In this document: one piece after another, positions 8,132-16,536 of the stretch
How positions within the stretch are numbered: the stretch's first letter is position 1
Layout: each line of letters starts with the position of its first letter
Assembly (NCBI RefSeq): GCF_030817195.1
Contig: NZ_JAUSYZ010000001.1
Span: 1,984,001 to 2,048,000, forward strand
From: Arthrobacter globiformis
GTDB lineage: Bacteria; Actinomycetota; Actinomycetes; Actinomycetales; Micrococcaceae
Length of the DNA stretch: 64,000 nt
Direction: 5' to 3'
Position numbers and translations under genes: made by a program
Notes under the pieces: model-generated
The model's input: only the letters and a program-made list of their open reading frames with translations
The model's database searches: none
Told to the model about the DNA's origin: nothing

Positions 8132-9072
8132 ATGAAACCCTTGCAGAAACAGCCCGGCCCGCCGCCAGCACACTGAGCGGACTGCGGTTCTCCAAGGGCC
8201 ATGGAACAGGCAACGATTTCGTCCTGGTCGCTGACCCCGAGGGCGTACACGCCATCTCAGCCGAGCAGGTCGCCCAGCTGTGCGACCGCCACCGCGGCAT
8301 CGGCGGCGACGGCCTCATCCGCGCTGTGCCGTCCCGGCTCATGGACGAGGGCCGGCAGATACTTGCCGAAAACCCCGATGCCGAATGGTTCATGGATTAC
8401 CGCAACGGTGACGGTTCCCTGTCGGAAATGTGCGGCAACGGCGTCCGGGTGTTCGTCCACTTCCTCCTGGCCGAGGGCCTCGCTGAACTGCCTGCGGGCG
8501 GCTCGCTGACCATCGGCACCCGCGGGGGAGTCAAAACCATTGTCCGCACCGGCGACGGCTACGCCGTCGACATGGGCCCCTGGGAGTTCATCTTCCCGGA
8601 CGATGCTGCGGCCCGCGCCATGGATTCACTCGTCAGCGCCGACGGACTCGAGGTGGCAAGGCCGGCGCTGTCCGTCAGCATGGGCAACCCCCACACGGTC
8701 GTCGCCCTGGCCGAGCTGTCCGAACTTCAGGACACCCGGCTCTTCACAGCGCCCCACGTCGATCCCACTCCCGCCAACGGCACCAACGTCGAATTCGTTG
8801 TCCCGGCAGAGCCGCTGGTGCACGACGGCGTGGGCACCGTGACCATGCGGGTCCACGAACGCGGCGTCGGCGAAACGCAGTCCTGCGGTACCGGAGCGTG
8901 TGCTGCAGCCGTGGCCATCCGGCACTGGGCGGGGCAGGGCGCCCCGGACGCCTGGCAGGTTAAGGTGCCCGGCGGCGTCGTGGGCGTGAAGTTCTTCACC
9001 GTCGCCGGTGGCCGGGAGCACGTCGAACTGAGCGGCCCGGCAACGATCGTTGCTAGCGGGACGCTTTCCTGA
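8128..9072 (+). CDS. dapF: Diaminopimelate epimerase
   Basis: Cofactor-independent epimerase that interconverts LL- and meso-diaminopimelate for lysine and peptidoglycan synthesis. The catalytic cysteine pair is visible: C102 in SEMCGNGVRVF and C253 in ETQSCGTGACAAA. 314 residues, normal for actinobacterial DapF. It overlaps the preceding transporter by 4 bp and the convergent methyltransferase gene by 20 bp. Confidence 0.96.
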   Translation: MNETLAETARPAASTLSGLRFSKGHGTGNDFVLVADPEGVHAISAEQVAQLCDRHRGIGGDGLIRAVPSRLMDEGRQILAENPDAEWFMDYRNGDGSLSEMCGNGVRVFVHFLLAEGLAELPAGGSLTIGTRGGVKTIVRTGDGYAVDMGPWEFIFPDDAAARAMDSLVSADGLEVARPALSVSMGNPHTVVALAELSELQDTRLFTAPHVDPTPANGTNVEFVVPAEPLVHDGVGTVTMRVHERGVGETQSCGTGACAAAVAIRHWAGQGAPDAWQVKVPGGVVGVKFFTVAGGREHVELSGPATIVASGTLS

Positions 9073-9667
9073 CCCGCAGGATCCTGAACGACTTGGATGT
9101 GCTTTCCCGTGTCACCGTGAAGGATTCGTCAAGCGCCTCTGCCAGCCAGCGCTGAAGCGAATCCGAGCCCAGGTTCTTCTGCACCACCAGCCAGGCCGAA
9201 CCCCCCGGCGCCAGCCTCGGCAGCCACAGCATCAGGAGTGAGTGCAGCTCGTCCTTGCCGATCCTGATCGGCGGATTGGACCAGATGGTGTCGAAGCGGA
9301 GTTCCGGATCCACGTCCTGCGGCGTGCTGGCCGCGACGTTGCCCAGCCCAAGCAGTTCGGCGTTCCCGTTCGTGAGCGCGATGCAGCGTTCATTGACGTC
9401 CACCGCGTAGACCTGCGCGTGCGGTGCCCGCAGCGCCATGGTCAGGGCGATGGGTCCCCAGCCGCACCCGATGTCGAGCAGGTTTCCCTGCGGGGCGGGA
9501 GCCGGAACCTCAGCCAGCAGGACCGCCGTGCCCTTGTCGATTCCGTCCGGGCTGAAGATGCCCGACGACGTCTGCAGCTTCCGCGTTTCACCGGCCAGTT
9601 CCACCGTGAGGGGCTTGCGGGTGAACGGCCCCGCAGGTGAGGCGCTGAAATAGTGGGCAGACTCCAT
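9053..9667 (-). CDS. Class I SAM-dependent methyltransferase (RsmC/RlmG-like)
   Basis: 204-residue methyltransferase with the SAM-binding LLDIGCGWGPIALTMA motif near residue 65 and the catalytic SNPPIRIG motif near 130. NPP(I/F) is the signature of the RsmC/RlmG-type guanine-N2 rRNA methyltransferases, so an rRNA or other nucleic-acid target is likely but not proven. ATG 9667 is chosen because TAATCT lies 8 bp upstream, consistent with a leaderless mRNA, and because the extra upstream residues are unlike the family. It is convergent with dapF, the 3' ends overlapping by 20 bp. Confidence 0.85.
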   Translation of the reverse strand: MESAHYFSASPAGPFTRKPLTVELAGETRKLQTSSGIFSPDGIDKGTAVLLAEVPAPAPQGNLLDIGCGWGPIALTMALRAPHAQVYAVDVNERCIALTNGNAELLGLGNVAASTPQDVDPELRFDTIWSNPPIRIGKDELHSLLMLWLPRLAPGGSAWLVVQKNLGSDSLQRWLAEALDESFTVTRESTSKSFRILRVRKASR

Positions 9668-9739
9668 AACTGGCCAGATTAGTGGTCCGCCCGGCTGATG
9701 GGAAACCGGCCGGTGCGAAGGCGGGTGCCGGTGTTCTGC

Positions 9740-9773
9740 TATCCTTGAACGCATGTTCCTGATTTTTGAGTAG
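9740..9773 (+). promoter_or_regulatory. hflX promoter and leaderless six-codon leader peptide MFLIFE
   Basis: TATCCT at 9740-9745 is followed 7 nt later by ATG 9753, which opens a 6-codon frame (Met-Phe-Leu-Ile-Phe-Glu) ending with TAG at 9771-9773. The mRNA would start at this codon. Together with the long leader behind it, this resembles translation-sensing attenuators of antibiotic-response genes. Function is inferred. Confidence 0.5.
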
Positions 9774-10063
9774 CCGGCTTTCTTTGCCCGCGGCCTTCAG
9801 CCGCCGGTACCGGCCCGGGGCTCCCTCCGATGCGATGCAGGTATACCGCCTTCCGCCGGAGCGCGCAGCGTGACCACAGCGCAGCCTGAAACGCAGCGCA
9901 GCCCAAACAGCACTCGATCAGTCCACTTTCGCCGGCCCAGCTTGTCCGCCGCCGGCATGTCAGGAGCACCTCCATGACCCCTCGCAGTCAGCCCAGCGCG
10001 AATACCGCAGCCAAGGGCGGCAATCAGCACTATTCTGAAGATGCAGAACCTTCAAAGGAGACC
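9774..10063 (+). other. Long untranslated leader of hflX
   Basis: About 290 nt separate the leader peptide from the hflX start. The segment is rich in complementary GC blocks, including GCCGGC at the leader-peptide stop and the self-complementary GCCGGTACCGGC at 9803-9814. A second short frame (19 codons) opens at ATG 9830 but has no ribosome-binding site. No open protein gene fits here. Confidence 0.5.
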
Positions 10064-11641
10064 ATGACCAATCAGCAAAATTCCGGATCCGACCCAGCCG
10101 CCCAGGACATGAGTCCCGAGGAGATCCAGGCTGTCATCGACCGGATTCTCGCCAAGGACGTCCCAGCCAGGAACGCAGCGGCAGCCGACGGCGGCCGCGC
10201 CGACAGCAAGGGTGTCCTGGGCAAGGCGCAGGCCATCTCACAGCTCGCCGAAGAGCACAGCACGTTCGACGGCGACCAGCAGGACCTCGAGGAACGCCGG
10301 GCACTGCGACGCACGGCCGGGCTGTCCACCGAACTCGAGGACGTCACCGAGGTCGAATACCGGCAGCTGCGCCTGGAACGCGTTGTTCTCGCCGGCCTCT
10401 GGAGCGAAGGCACCCTGGCTGACGCCGAAAACTCGCTGCGCGAACTCGCCGCGCTGGCCGAAACAGCCGGCTCGGAAGTCCTCGACGGCCTGGTCCAGCG
10501 CCGTGCCAAGCCGGACCCCGGCACGTTCCTCGGAGCAGGCAAGGCTTTGGAGCTCAAGGACGTCGTGATGTCCACCGGCGCGGACACCGTTGTGGTGGAC
10601 GCCGAGCTCGCTCCGTCCCAGCGGCGCGGCCTTGAAGACATCGTCAAGGTGAAGGTCATCGACCGCACGGCACTCATCCTCGACATCTTCGCCCAGCACG
10701 CCAAGAGCCGCGAAGGCAAGGCCCAGGTGGAACTTGCGCAGCTCGAATACCTCCTCCCGCGCCTCCGCGGCTGGGGTGAATCCATGTCCCGCCAGGCCGG
10801 TGGCCAGGTGGGCGGTGCAGGCGCCGGCATGGGCTCGCGCGGTCCCGGTGAAACCAAGATCGAACTGGACCGGCGCAGGATCCGCACCCGGATGGCCAAG
10901 CTGCGGCGCGAAATCGCCGCGATGAAGCCGGCACGGGAGACCAAACGGGCCAACCGCCGTCGTAATGAAGTCCCGTCAGTGGCCATTGCCGGATACACCA
11001 ACGCCGGGAAGTCCTCGCTGCTGAACCGCCTCACGGACGCCGGCGTCCTGGTGGAGAACGCCCTGTTCGCCACCCTGGACCCCACTGTCCGCAAGGCCGA
11101 GACCTCGGACGGCGTTGGCTACACGCTGGCCGACACCGTAGGCTTCGTCCGGTCCCTTCCCACCCAGCTGGTGGAGGCCTTCCGCTCCACCCTGGAGGAG
11201 GTGGCGGATGCAGACCTGATCCTGCACGTCGTGGACGTGTCCCACCCTGACCCGGAAGGTCAGATCGCCGCCGTGCGCTCAGTGTTCGCCGAGGTGGACG
11301 CCCGCAAGGTGCCCGAAATCATCGTCCTGAACAAGGCGGACGCCGCCGATCCGTTTGTGGTGGAGCGGCTCAAGCAGCGCGAACCGCGGCATGTGGTGGT
11401 TTCGGCACGCACGGGGGAGGGCATTGCCGAGCTGCTCAAGGCCATCAGCGAATCGATCCCGCGGCCGAACGTTAAGATGCAGCTGCTCGTCCCGTACCAC
11501 CGGGGCGATCTAATCAGCAAGCTCCATGACTCCGACGCGGAGATCCTGAGCCTGGACCACGAAGAGGGCGGCACCCGCGCCGTGGTCATGGTCCGGGAAG
11601 GCCTCGCGGCTGAACTGGAATCCTTCAGCACCGATGACTGA
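10064..11641 (+). CDS. hflX: Ribosome-splitting GTPase HflX
   Basis: Translation-factor GTPase that rescues stalled 70S ribosomes under heat or antibiotic stress. 525 residues: a glycine-rich HflX linker (GGQVGGAGAGMGSRGPGETK), then an Era/Obg-type G domain with P-loop GYTNAGKSS, a DTVGFVRSLP switch and NKAD specificity motif. ATG 10064 is preferred because AAAGGAG precedes it by three bases; an in-frame ATG at 9974 has no such site. The gene overlaps the downstream helicase by 8 bp. The upstream leader suggests control by attenuation. Confidence 0.95.
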   Translation: MTNQQNSGSDPAAQDMSPEEIQAVIDRILAKDVPARNAAAADGGRADSKGVLGKAQAISQLAEEHSTFDGDQQDLEERRALRRTAGLSTELEDVTEVEYRQLRLERVVLAGLWSEGTLADAENSLRELAALAETAGSEVLDGLVQRRAKPDPGTFLGAGKALELKDVVMSTGADTVVVDAELAPSQRRGLEDIVKVKVIDRTALILDIFAQHAKSREGKAQVELAQLEYLLPRLRGWGESMSRQAGGQVGGAGAGMGSRGPGETKIELDRRRIRTRMAKLRREIAAMKPARETKRANRRRNEVPSVAIAGYTNAGKSSLLNRLTDAGVLVENALFATLDPTVRKAETSDGVGYTLADTVGFVRSLPTQLVEAFRSTLEEVADADLILHVVDVSHPDPEGQIAAVRSVFAEVDARKVPEIIVLNKADAADPFVVERLKQREPRHVVVSARTGEGIAELLKAISESIPRPNVKMQLLVPYHRGDLISKLHDSDAEILSLDHEEGGTRAVVMVREGLAAELESFSTDD

Positions 11642-13694
11642 CGAGGCGGCAGCCGCCGGTGCCGCGGCCACGGCCGGCGAGCAGCGTGTCCTTGACCTGC
11701 TCGACCGTGCCGTGGCGGGCATGGGCGGCCAAAGCCGCAGCGGCCAGCACGAGATGGCCCGGCAGGTGGCGCGCGCAATAGAAACGGGCGACCACCTGCT
11801 GGTTCAGGCCGGCACCGGAACCGGCAAGTCGCTGGCTTACCTGGTCCCGCTCATCGCACATTCGCTTGAGAGCAACAAGCCAGCCCTCGTATCCACTGCC
11901 ACCCTCGCCCTGCAGACGCAGATCGTGGGCAGGGACCTTCCCCGGCTCCTGGAAAGCCTCAAGCCGGCACTCGACCGGCCCGTGAAAATTGCGCTGGTCA
12001 AGGGCCGCGCCAACTACGTCTGCAGGCACAAACTCGAAGGCGGCTTTCCCTCCGAGGAACCCTCGGAAGGCCAGCTCTTCTCGCTGGGCGAGGACACCAG
12101 CGTCCCGCACTTCGCCGCGGCGGTAGGCGGTCCTTCCTCGCAGCTCGGCAAGGAGGTGGTCCGGCTCCGCGAATGGGCGGAGCAGACCACCACGGGCGAC
12201 CGTGACGAGTTGCTTCCCGGCGTCACGGACCGGGCCTGGCGGCAGGTGTCCGTCACGTCCATGGAATGCCTCGGCTCGCAGAAGTGCCCCCTCGCCGAAG
12301 AGTGCTTCAGTGAGCTTGCCCGCCACAACGCCACGGAAGCCGACGTCGTGGTGACCAACCACGCCATGCTGGCCGTCAGCGCGTTCGAAGGACTGGCGGT
12401 GCTGCCGGAGTACGACGTCGTGGTGGTGGACGAGGCCCACGAACTCCAGGACCGGGTAACCGGCGCTGTTTCGGGGCAGCTGTCTGTGGCCATGGTCCAC
12501 GCCGCAGCGTCCGGCGCCCGCAAGCACACCGGCATTACCGTTGACGCCCTCAACACAGCGGCCGCCAACCTTGAGGTGGCTCTCGCCGGCGTTCCCAGCG
12601 GCTTGCTGCCCAACGGCCTGAACGACGAGCAGCTGGACTGCGTGGACCAGCTTCGTGAGGCCTGCCGGGCGGCGCTGTCGGATTCCAAGGGGGACAGCAA
12701 TACAACCGCCGACGGCGGGCGGCAGCTCGCGCGCTCCCGCCTGCTGGTGATTCTGGAGCTTTGCGAACGGCTCATCGCCGCCCGGGAAAACCGCGAGGTG
12801 GTCTGGTTCTCCCGGAACAGCACGTTTGATCCCCAGCAGGGCTACTCTGCGCCGGACGAGACTGCCCCGGCGCTGGTCAACATCGCCCCGCTGAGCGTCG
12901 CAGGCCGGCTCCGGGAAGGCCTGTTCGCCGGGCATACAGTGGTGCTGACATCGGCCACTCTTGCCATCGGCTCTGCCTTCGAACCCGCAGCCGGCGGGTT
13001 GGGCCTGGTCGGGGAGGGCGCGCCGAGCTGGACCGGCGTCGACGTGGGGTCGCCCTTCGACTACCCCAGGCAGGGCATCCTCTATGTAGCGAGCCACCTG
13101 CCGAAACCGGGCCGTGGCACCTCGCCTGAGGCGCTGGACGAACTCGAGTCCCTCATCCGCGCCTCGGGCGGGGGAGCGCTTTGTCTGTTTTCCTCGCGGA
13201 GGGCGGCCGAGGAAGCTGCGGACGCCCTGCGCACGCGGCTGGATGTCAGCATTCTTTGCCAGGGCGAATCCACCATGACGGCCCTGGTGAAGCAGTTTGC
13301 TGACGAGCCCGATACCTGCCTGTTCGGCACGATGTCCCTGTGGCAGGGGGTCGACGTGCCGGGCGGGTCCTGCCGCCTGGTGGTCATTGACAGGATTCCC
13401 TTCCCGCGGCCGGACGATCCGCTGATGACCGCGCGGTCCCGGGCCGTTGCCCAGGCCGGCGGCAACGGCTTCATGTCCGTCTCCGCCACGCACGCGGCCA
13501 TCAGGCTTGCCCAGGGCGCCGGACGGCTCATTCGGTCCACGAATGACAAGGGCGTGGTGGCCGTGCTGGACTCCAGGCTGTCCACGGAACGGTACGGCGG
13601 GTTCCTGCGGGCCGCGCTTCCGCCGTTCTGGCCAACGACAGACCGGAAGACCGCCGTCGCGGCACTGGAAAGGCTCGCCGGCGCACAGGCCTGA
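11634..13694 (+). CDS. dinG: DinG/XPD-like ATP-dependent DNA helicase
   Basis: Superfamily 2 helicase, 686 residues. Walker A AGTGTGKS sits at 59-66, the DEAH box is in VVVDEAHELQD, and the C-terminal helicase motif is in LIRSTNDKGVVAVLDSR. Four cysteines in NYVCRHKL and MECLGSQKCPLAEECF form the 4Fe-4S cluster expected for DinG and YoaA. This supports a 5'-3' helicase acting on R-loops or stalled forks. It starts inside the end of hflX (8 bp overlap). No SOS box was found at its start. DinG versus YoaA cannot be decided from sequence alone. Confidence 0.9.
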   Translation: MTDEAAAAGAAATAGEQRVLDLLDRAVAGMGGQSRSGQHEMARQVARAIETGDHLLVQAGTGTGKSLAYLVPLIAHSLESNKPALVSTATLALQTQIVGRDLPRLLESLKPALDRPVKIALVKGRANYVCRHKLEGGFPSEEPSEGQLFSLGEDTSVPHFAAAVGGPSSQLGKEVVRLREWAEQTTTGDRDELLPGVTDRAWRQVSVTSMECLGSQKCPLAEECFSELARHNATEADVVVTNHAMLAVSAFEGLAVLPEYDVVVVDEAHELQDRVTGAVSGQLSVAMVHAAASGARKHTGITVDALNTAAANLEVALAGVPSGLLPNGLNDEQLDCVDQLREACRAALSDSKGDSNTTADGGRQLARSRLLVILELCERLIAARENREVVWFSRNSTFDPQQGYSAPDETAPALVNIAPLSVAGRLREGLFAGHTVVLTSATLAIGSAFEPAAGGLGLVGEGAPSWTGVDVGSPFDYPRQGILYVASHLPKPGRGTSPEALDELESLIRASGGGALCLFSSRRAAEEAADALRTRLDVSILCQGESTMTALVKQFADEPDTCLFGTMSLWQGVDVPGGSCRLVVIDRIPFPRPDDPLMTARSRAVAQAGGNGFMSVSATHAAIRLAQGAGRLIRSTNDKGVVAVLDSRLSTERYGGFLRAALPPFWPTTDRKTAVAALERLAGAQA

Positions 13695-13785
13695 GGAAGC
13701 CCCCGGCTGATGCTGCCCGGGGCCCAAGGCTCCCTGAAGGACGTTTCGGGGGACGAAACCCGGGGTGGCCTGCCGGCCCCGGAGG

Positions 13786-14532
13786 CTACAGCGAGCGGAG
13801 TACGGAAACCACCTTGCCCATGACAACGGCGTGGTCGCCGAGGATGGGTTCGTACTGCGTGTTCTGTGGAAGCAGCCACGTGTGGCCGTCACGCTGCCGG
13901 AATGTCTTGACCGTGGCTTCGTCGTCGAGCAGCGCCGCGACGATATCGCCGTTGACGGCGTCGCTCTGCCGCCGGACCACCACCCAGTCCCCATCGCAGA
14001 TGGCGGCGTCAACCATGGAATCGCCTGCGACCCTGAGCATGAACAGCTCGCCGTGGCCCACCAGCTGGCGGGGCAGCGGCATCAGCTCCTCCACCATCTG
14101 GTCCGCAAGGATGGGGCCGCCGGCGGCGATCCGGCCGACCAGCGGAACCATTGCGGTGTCCATCGCGCTGGGCAGTTCGGACACGGTAGCGCCTGCGGTG
14201 CCCAGGGCCGGGGCCTTGTCCGCGCCGCCGGACTTCGCCGCCCCCGCGTCCAGGGTGAGCGGCATCAGGACCTCCATGGCGCGCGGACGCTTGGGGTCAC
14301 GTCGAAGGTAGCCAAGCTTTTCCAGCTGCGAGAGCTGATGGGTCACGCTGGACAGGCTGGCCAGGCCGACGGTGTCGCCGATTTCCCGCATCGACGGGGG
14401 GTAGCCGTTCTCGTTGACCGAACGCTGGATGGTTTCCAGGATCTTCTTCTGGCGGAGTGTTAGTCCCTTGGGGGTCCGCTGAGACCGCGGGCTGCGCTGG
14501 GGAGCCTTGCCGTCAGAGGCCTGTGCTGCCAT
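13786..14532 (-). CDS. lexA: SOS-response repressor and protease LexA
   Basis: Repressor of the SOS regulon that self-cleaves on RecA filaments. The N-terminal winged helix covers about residues 20-85 (ENGYPPSMREIGDTVGLASL). The self-cleavage Ala-Gly is in GRIAAGGP, the catalytic Ser is in AGDSMVD and the Lys is in DDEATVKTF. 248 residues from ATG 14532. The frame stays open to 14682, but that extension crosses the promoter (-10 at 14650-14655), so it cannot be translated from it. Convergent with the helicase gene, divergent from the LysM gene. Confidence 0.96.
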   Translation of the reverse strand: MAAQASDGKAPQRSPRSQRTPKGLTLRQKKILETIQRSVNENGYPPSMREIGDTVGLASLSSVTHQLSQLEKLGYLRRDPKRPRAMEVLMPLTLDAGAAKSGGADKAPALGTAGATVSELPSAMDTAMVPLVGRIAAGGPILADQMVEELMPLPRQLVGHGELFMLRVAGDSMVDAAICDGDWVVVRRQSDAVNGDIVAALLDDEATVKTFRQRDGHTWLLPQNTQYEPILGDHAVVMGKVVSVLRSL

Positions 14533-14649
14533 GTTCGCCAACGCCTTTCCGTTCCTCCCGGCCGCGGTAGCTGCAGTGGCCGGGAACTTCCGGCCTGAAA
14601 ATGTCAGACCCTGCTGATCAACTGCAGATGTGGTTGTTCTGTGATTTCC

Positions 14650-14690
14650 AACGTAGGCCAGCCATAGGGCTTTTTCAAACATTTGTTCTA
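14650..14690 (-). promoter_or_regulatory. lexA promoter and autoregulatory LexA box
   Basis: On the minus strand TTGAAA (14678-14673) and TACGTT (14655-14650) are separated by 17 bp. The box TCAAAC-ATTT-GTTCTA (14675-14690) matches 9-10 of 12 consensus positions and overlaps the -35 element, giving LexA autoregulation. Confidence 0.75.
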
Positions 14691-14741
14691 GCGAGTCTCG
14701 ACTTAATTCGTTGATAGGTGCTAAAACTGGAAAAGCAAAGT

Positions 14742-14757
14742 TCGAACATGTGTTCTA
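14742..14757 (+). promoter_or_regulatory. LexA (SOS) box between lexA and the LysM gene
   Basis: TCGAAC-ATGT-GTTCTA matches 11 of 12 positions of the actinobacterial consensus. It lies 83 bp before the LysM start and 210 bp from lexA, so it probably controls the LysM gene and may also help repress lexA. Confidence 0.8.
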
Positions 14758-14780
14758 GTGAGGGCCGTTTCTCAGTCCGG

Positions 14781-14803
14781 CGTTCGAACTGTTTGTTCGA
14801 ACG
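14781..14803. repeat. Perfect 9 bp inverted repeat resembling a LexA box with 5 bp spacing
   Basis: CGTTCGAAC and GTTCGAACG flank a 5 nt centre (TGTTT). It contains both LexA half-sites (TCGAAC and GTTCGA) but with 5 rather than 4 bp between them. It lies immediately upstream of a possible -10 (TACAAC, 14812-14817) of the LysM gene. Confidence 0.7.
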
Positions 14804-14839
14804 CGAGGCAGTACAACTTGGTCCAGGAGGGCTCACGCC

Positions 14840-15292
14840 ATGTCAGCTTCACCAGCAGTGTCGGCTTCAACAGCAACCCCGTTCGCGGATTCCCAGCGCA
14901 CCGCGGTGTCTCAGCTGCGTGCGGTGCCTCAGCCGCGTGCAGTATCCCAGTCCCGTGCAGCTTCCCGGCCGGGCAAGCCGCCGCGCCTTCGCCTCACCCG
15001 CCGTGGCCGGATCGTCCTGATCGGCCTGCCGCTTGTTCTGCTGGCCGCCCTGATCCTGTCCCTGGCGGGGCTGCTGAACTCGCCGGCCAAAGCTGCGGAC
15101 ACCGCCGGCGGCCTGACCGTCACGCCCGCAGTTTCTGTCACGGTGCAGCCCGGTGAGTCGCTCTGGGCAATCGCCGGAAAAGTCGACCCCGACCGCGACC
15201 CCCGGGACGTGATTGCGGACATCGTCCAGCTCAACGACCTCCAGGCCGGGAAGGTCATGCCCGGCCAGCAGCTGTTCGTGCCGAACAAATAG
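14840..15292 (+). CDS. LysM-domain membrane protein, probable SOS-induced division inhibitor
   Basis: 150 residues. A basic, Ser/Ala/Pro-rich N-terminus (1-55) precedes one membrane segment (IVLIGLPLVLLAALILSLAG, about 57-77) and a C-terminal LysM peptidoglycan-binding domain (VQPGESLWAIAGKVDP to GQQLFVPNK). The size, topology and divergent position next to lexA match mycobacterial Rv2719c and, functionally, Corynebacterium DivS and Bacillus YneA, which delay division during SOS. AGGAGG lies 9 nt before the ATG. Two LexA-like sites stand in front of it. The division role is inferred from family and location. Confidence 0.85.
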   Translation: MSASPAVSASTATPFADSQRTAVSQLRAVPQPRAVSQSRAASRPGKPPRLRLTRRGRIVLIGLPLVLLAALILSLAGLLNSPAKAADTAGGLTVTPAVSVTVQPGESLWAIAGKVDPDRDPRDVIADIVQLNDLQAGKVMPGQQLFVPNK

Positions 15293-15346
15293 GCGGTTGC
15301 CCGGCACTGGAACCGTCACAGTTTCCGGCCAGCCCTACGGGTTACT

Positions 15347-15361
15347 TAAACTGTCTAGGTG
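15347..15361 (+). promoter_or_regulatory. Leaderless-type promoter of hisC
   Basis: TAAACT at 15347-15352 is followed after 6 nt by the GTG start codon at 15359. Confidence 0.5.
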
Positions 15362-16477
15362 ACTGACCAGCTTGAGCGACTGAACCGACTGCCCCTGCGG
15401 ACCAACCTGAGGGGGCTGTCCCCTTACGGCGCCCCGCAGCTTGACGTTCCGATCCTGCTCAACGTCAACGAGAACACGCATGGCGTGCCCGCCGACGTGC
15501 GTGCGGCCATCACCGCGGCCGTAAGCGAGGCAGCCACCGGCCTCAACCGGTACCCCGACCGCGAATTCACCGAACTCCGGGAAGCCCTGGCAGAGTACCT
15601 CGGCCACGGGCTCAGCGCGGACAATCTCTGGGCAGCCAACGGCTCCAACGAGGTCCTCCAGCAGATCCTCCAGGCCTTCGGCGGCCCGGGCCGTTCACTC
15701 CTGAGCTTCCCGCCGACGTACTCCATGTACCCGCTCCTCGCCAGCGGCACGGACACCGCCTACATCGCCGGCAAGCGTGCCGACGACTACGGCCTCAGCG
15801 CCGAGTCGGCTGCACGCCAGGTGCGCGAACTCCAGCCCAACATCGTCTTCCTGTGCTCACCGAACAACCCCACCGGCACCGGCCTGGGCCTGGACGTGGT
15901 GGAAGCCGTCTACGAGGCGGGCGAGGCCAGCCAGGCGATCGTAGTCGTGGACGAGGCCTACCACGAGTTTGCGCACGACGGCACGCCCAGCGCCCTGACC
16001 CTGCTGCCCGGCCGGGAGCGGCTCATCGTCTCCCGGACCATGAGCAAGGCGTTCGCTCTTGCCGGTGCCCGCCTCGGTTACATGGCCGCGGCCCCGGAGG
16101 TGACCGACGCCCTGCGTCTGGTGCGCCTGCCCTACCACCTGTCCGCCGTTACGCAGGCAACCGCCCTCGCGGCCCTGCAGCACCGCGAGGCGCTTATGGC
16201 GGATGTCGAGGACATCAAGCGTCAGCGCGACCGGATTGTCGCGGAGCTGACACGGATGGGGCTGCGGCCCGCGGCATCCGACTCCAACTACGTCTTCTTC
16301 GGCGGGCTGGAGAACCCCCATGAGGTCTGGCAGGAACTGCTCGACGCAGGGGTGCTTGTCCGGGACGTCGGCATCGCCGGCCACCTTCGGGTGACCGCCG
16401 GTACTGAGACGGAAACCACAGCCTTCCTGGAAGCGCTCGAAAGCATCCTGGCCCGGCAGGCCGCACTTCCGGCCTAA
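15359..16477 (+). CDS. hisC: Histidinol-phosphate aminotransferase
   Basis: PLP-dependent class II aminotransferase for the seventh step of histidine synthesis. 372 residues with the substrate-binding NANENTHG-like region near the start (LNVNENTHGVP), a CSPNNPTGTG motif, the aspartate of VVDEAYHEF and the PLP lysine in SRTMSKAFALAGARLGY. It heads the his cluster. Neither an early ribosome-binding site nor a leader is visible; the promoter geometry suggests a leaderless message. Confidence 0.95.
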   Translation: MTDQLERLNRLPLRTNLRGLSPYGAPQLDVPILLNVNENTHGVPADVRAAITAAVSEAATGLNRYPDREFTELREALAEYLGHGLSADNLWAANGSNEVLQQILQAFGGPGRSLLSFPPTYSMYPLLASGTDTAYIAGKRADDYGLSAESAARQVRELQPNIVFLCSPNNPTGTGLGLDVVEAVYEAGEASQAIVVVDEAYHEFAHDGTPSALTLLPGRERLIVSRTMSKAFALAGARLGYMAAAPEVTDALRLVRLPYHLSAVTQATALAALQHREALMADVEDIKRQRDRIVAELTRMGLRPAASDSNYVFFGGLENPHEVWQELLDAGVLVRDVGIAGHLRVTAGTETETTAFLEALESILARQAALPA

Positions 16478-16488
16478 ACTTGAACATG
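16475..16488 (+). promoter_or_regulatory. Possible internal promoter before hisB
   Basis: TAAACT at 16475-16480 overlaps the hisC stop and stands 5 nt before an in-frame ATG (16486) 17 codons upstream of the canonical hisB start. It could give either an extended leaderless hisB or a 51 nt leader. Confidence 0.35.
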
Positions 16489-16536
16489 GACCAGGTCAGG
16501 TCCGCCCCCATCCTTCGTCAAAGGACATCTATCACC

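Noticed and set aside
11625..14012. A 795-codon minus-strand frame over the DinG-like gene
   Set aside because: Antisense to a helicase with all motifs intact; no recognisable protein.
14533..14682. Longer LexA starting at 14682
   Set aside because: The lexA -10 element is at 14650-14655, so an mRNA from this promoter cannot include that start codon.
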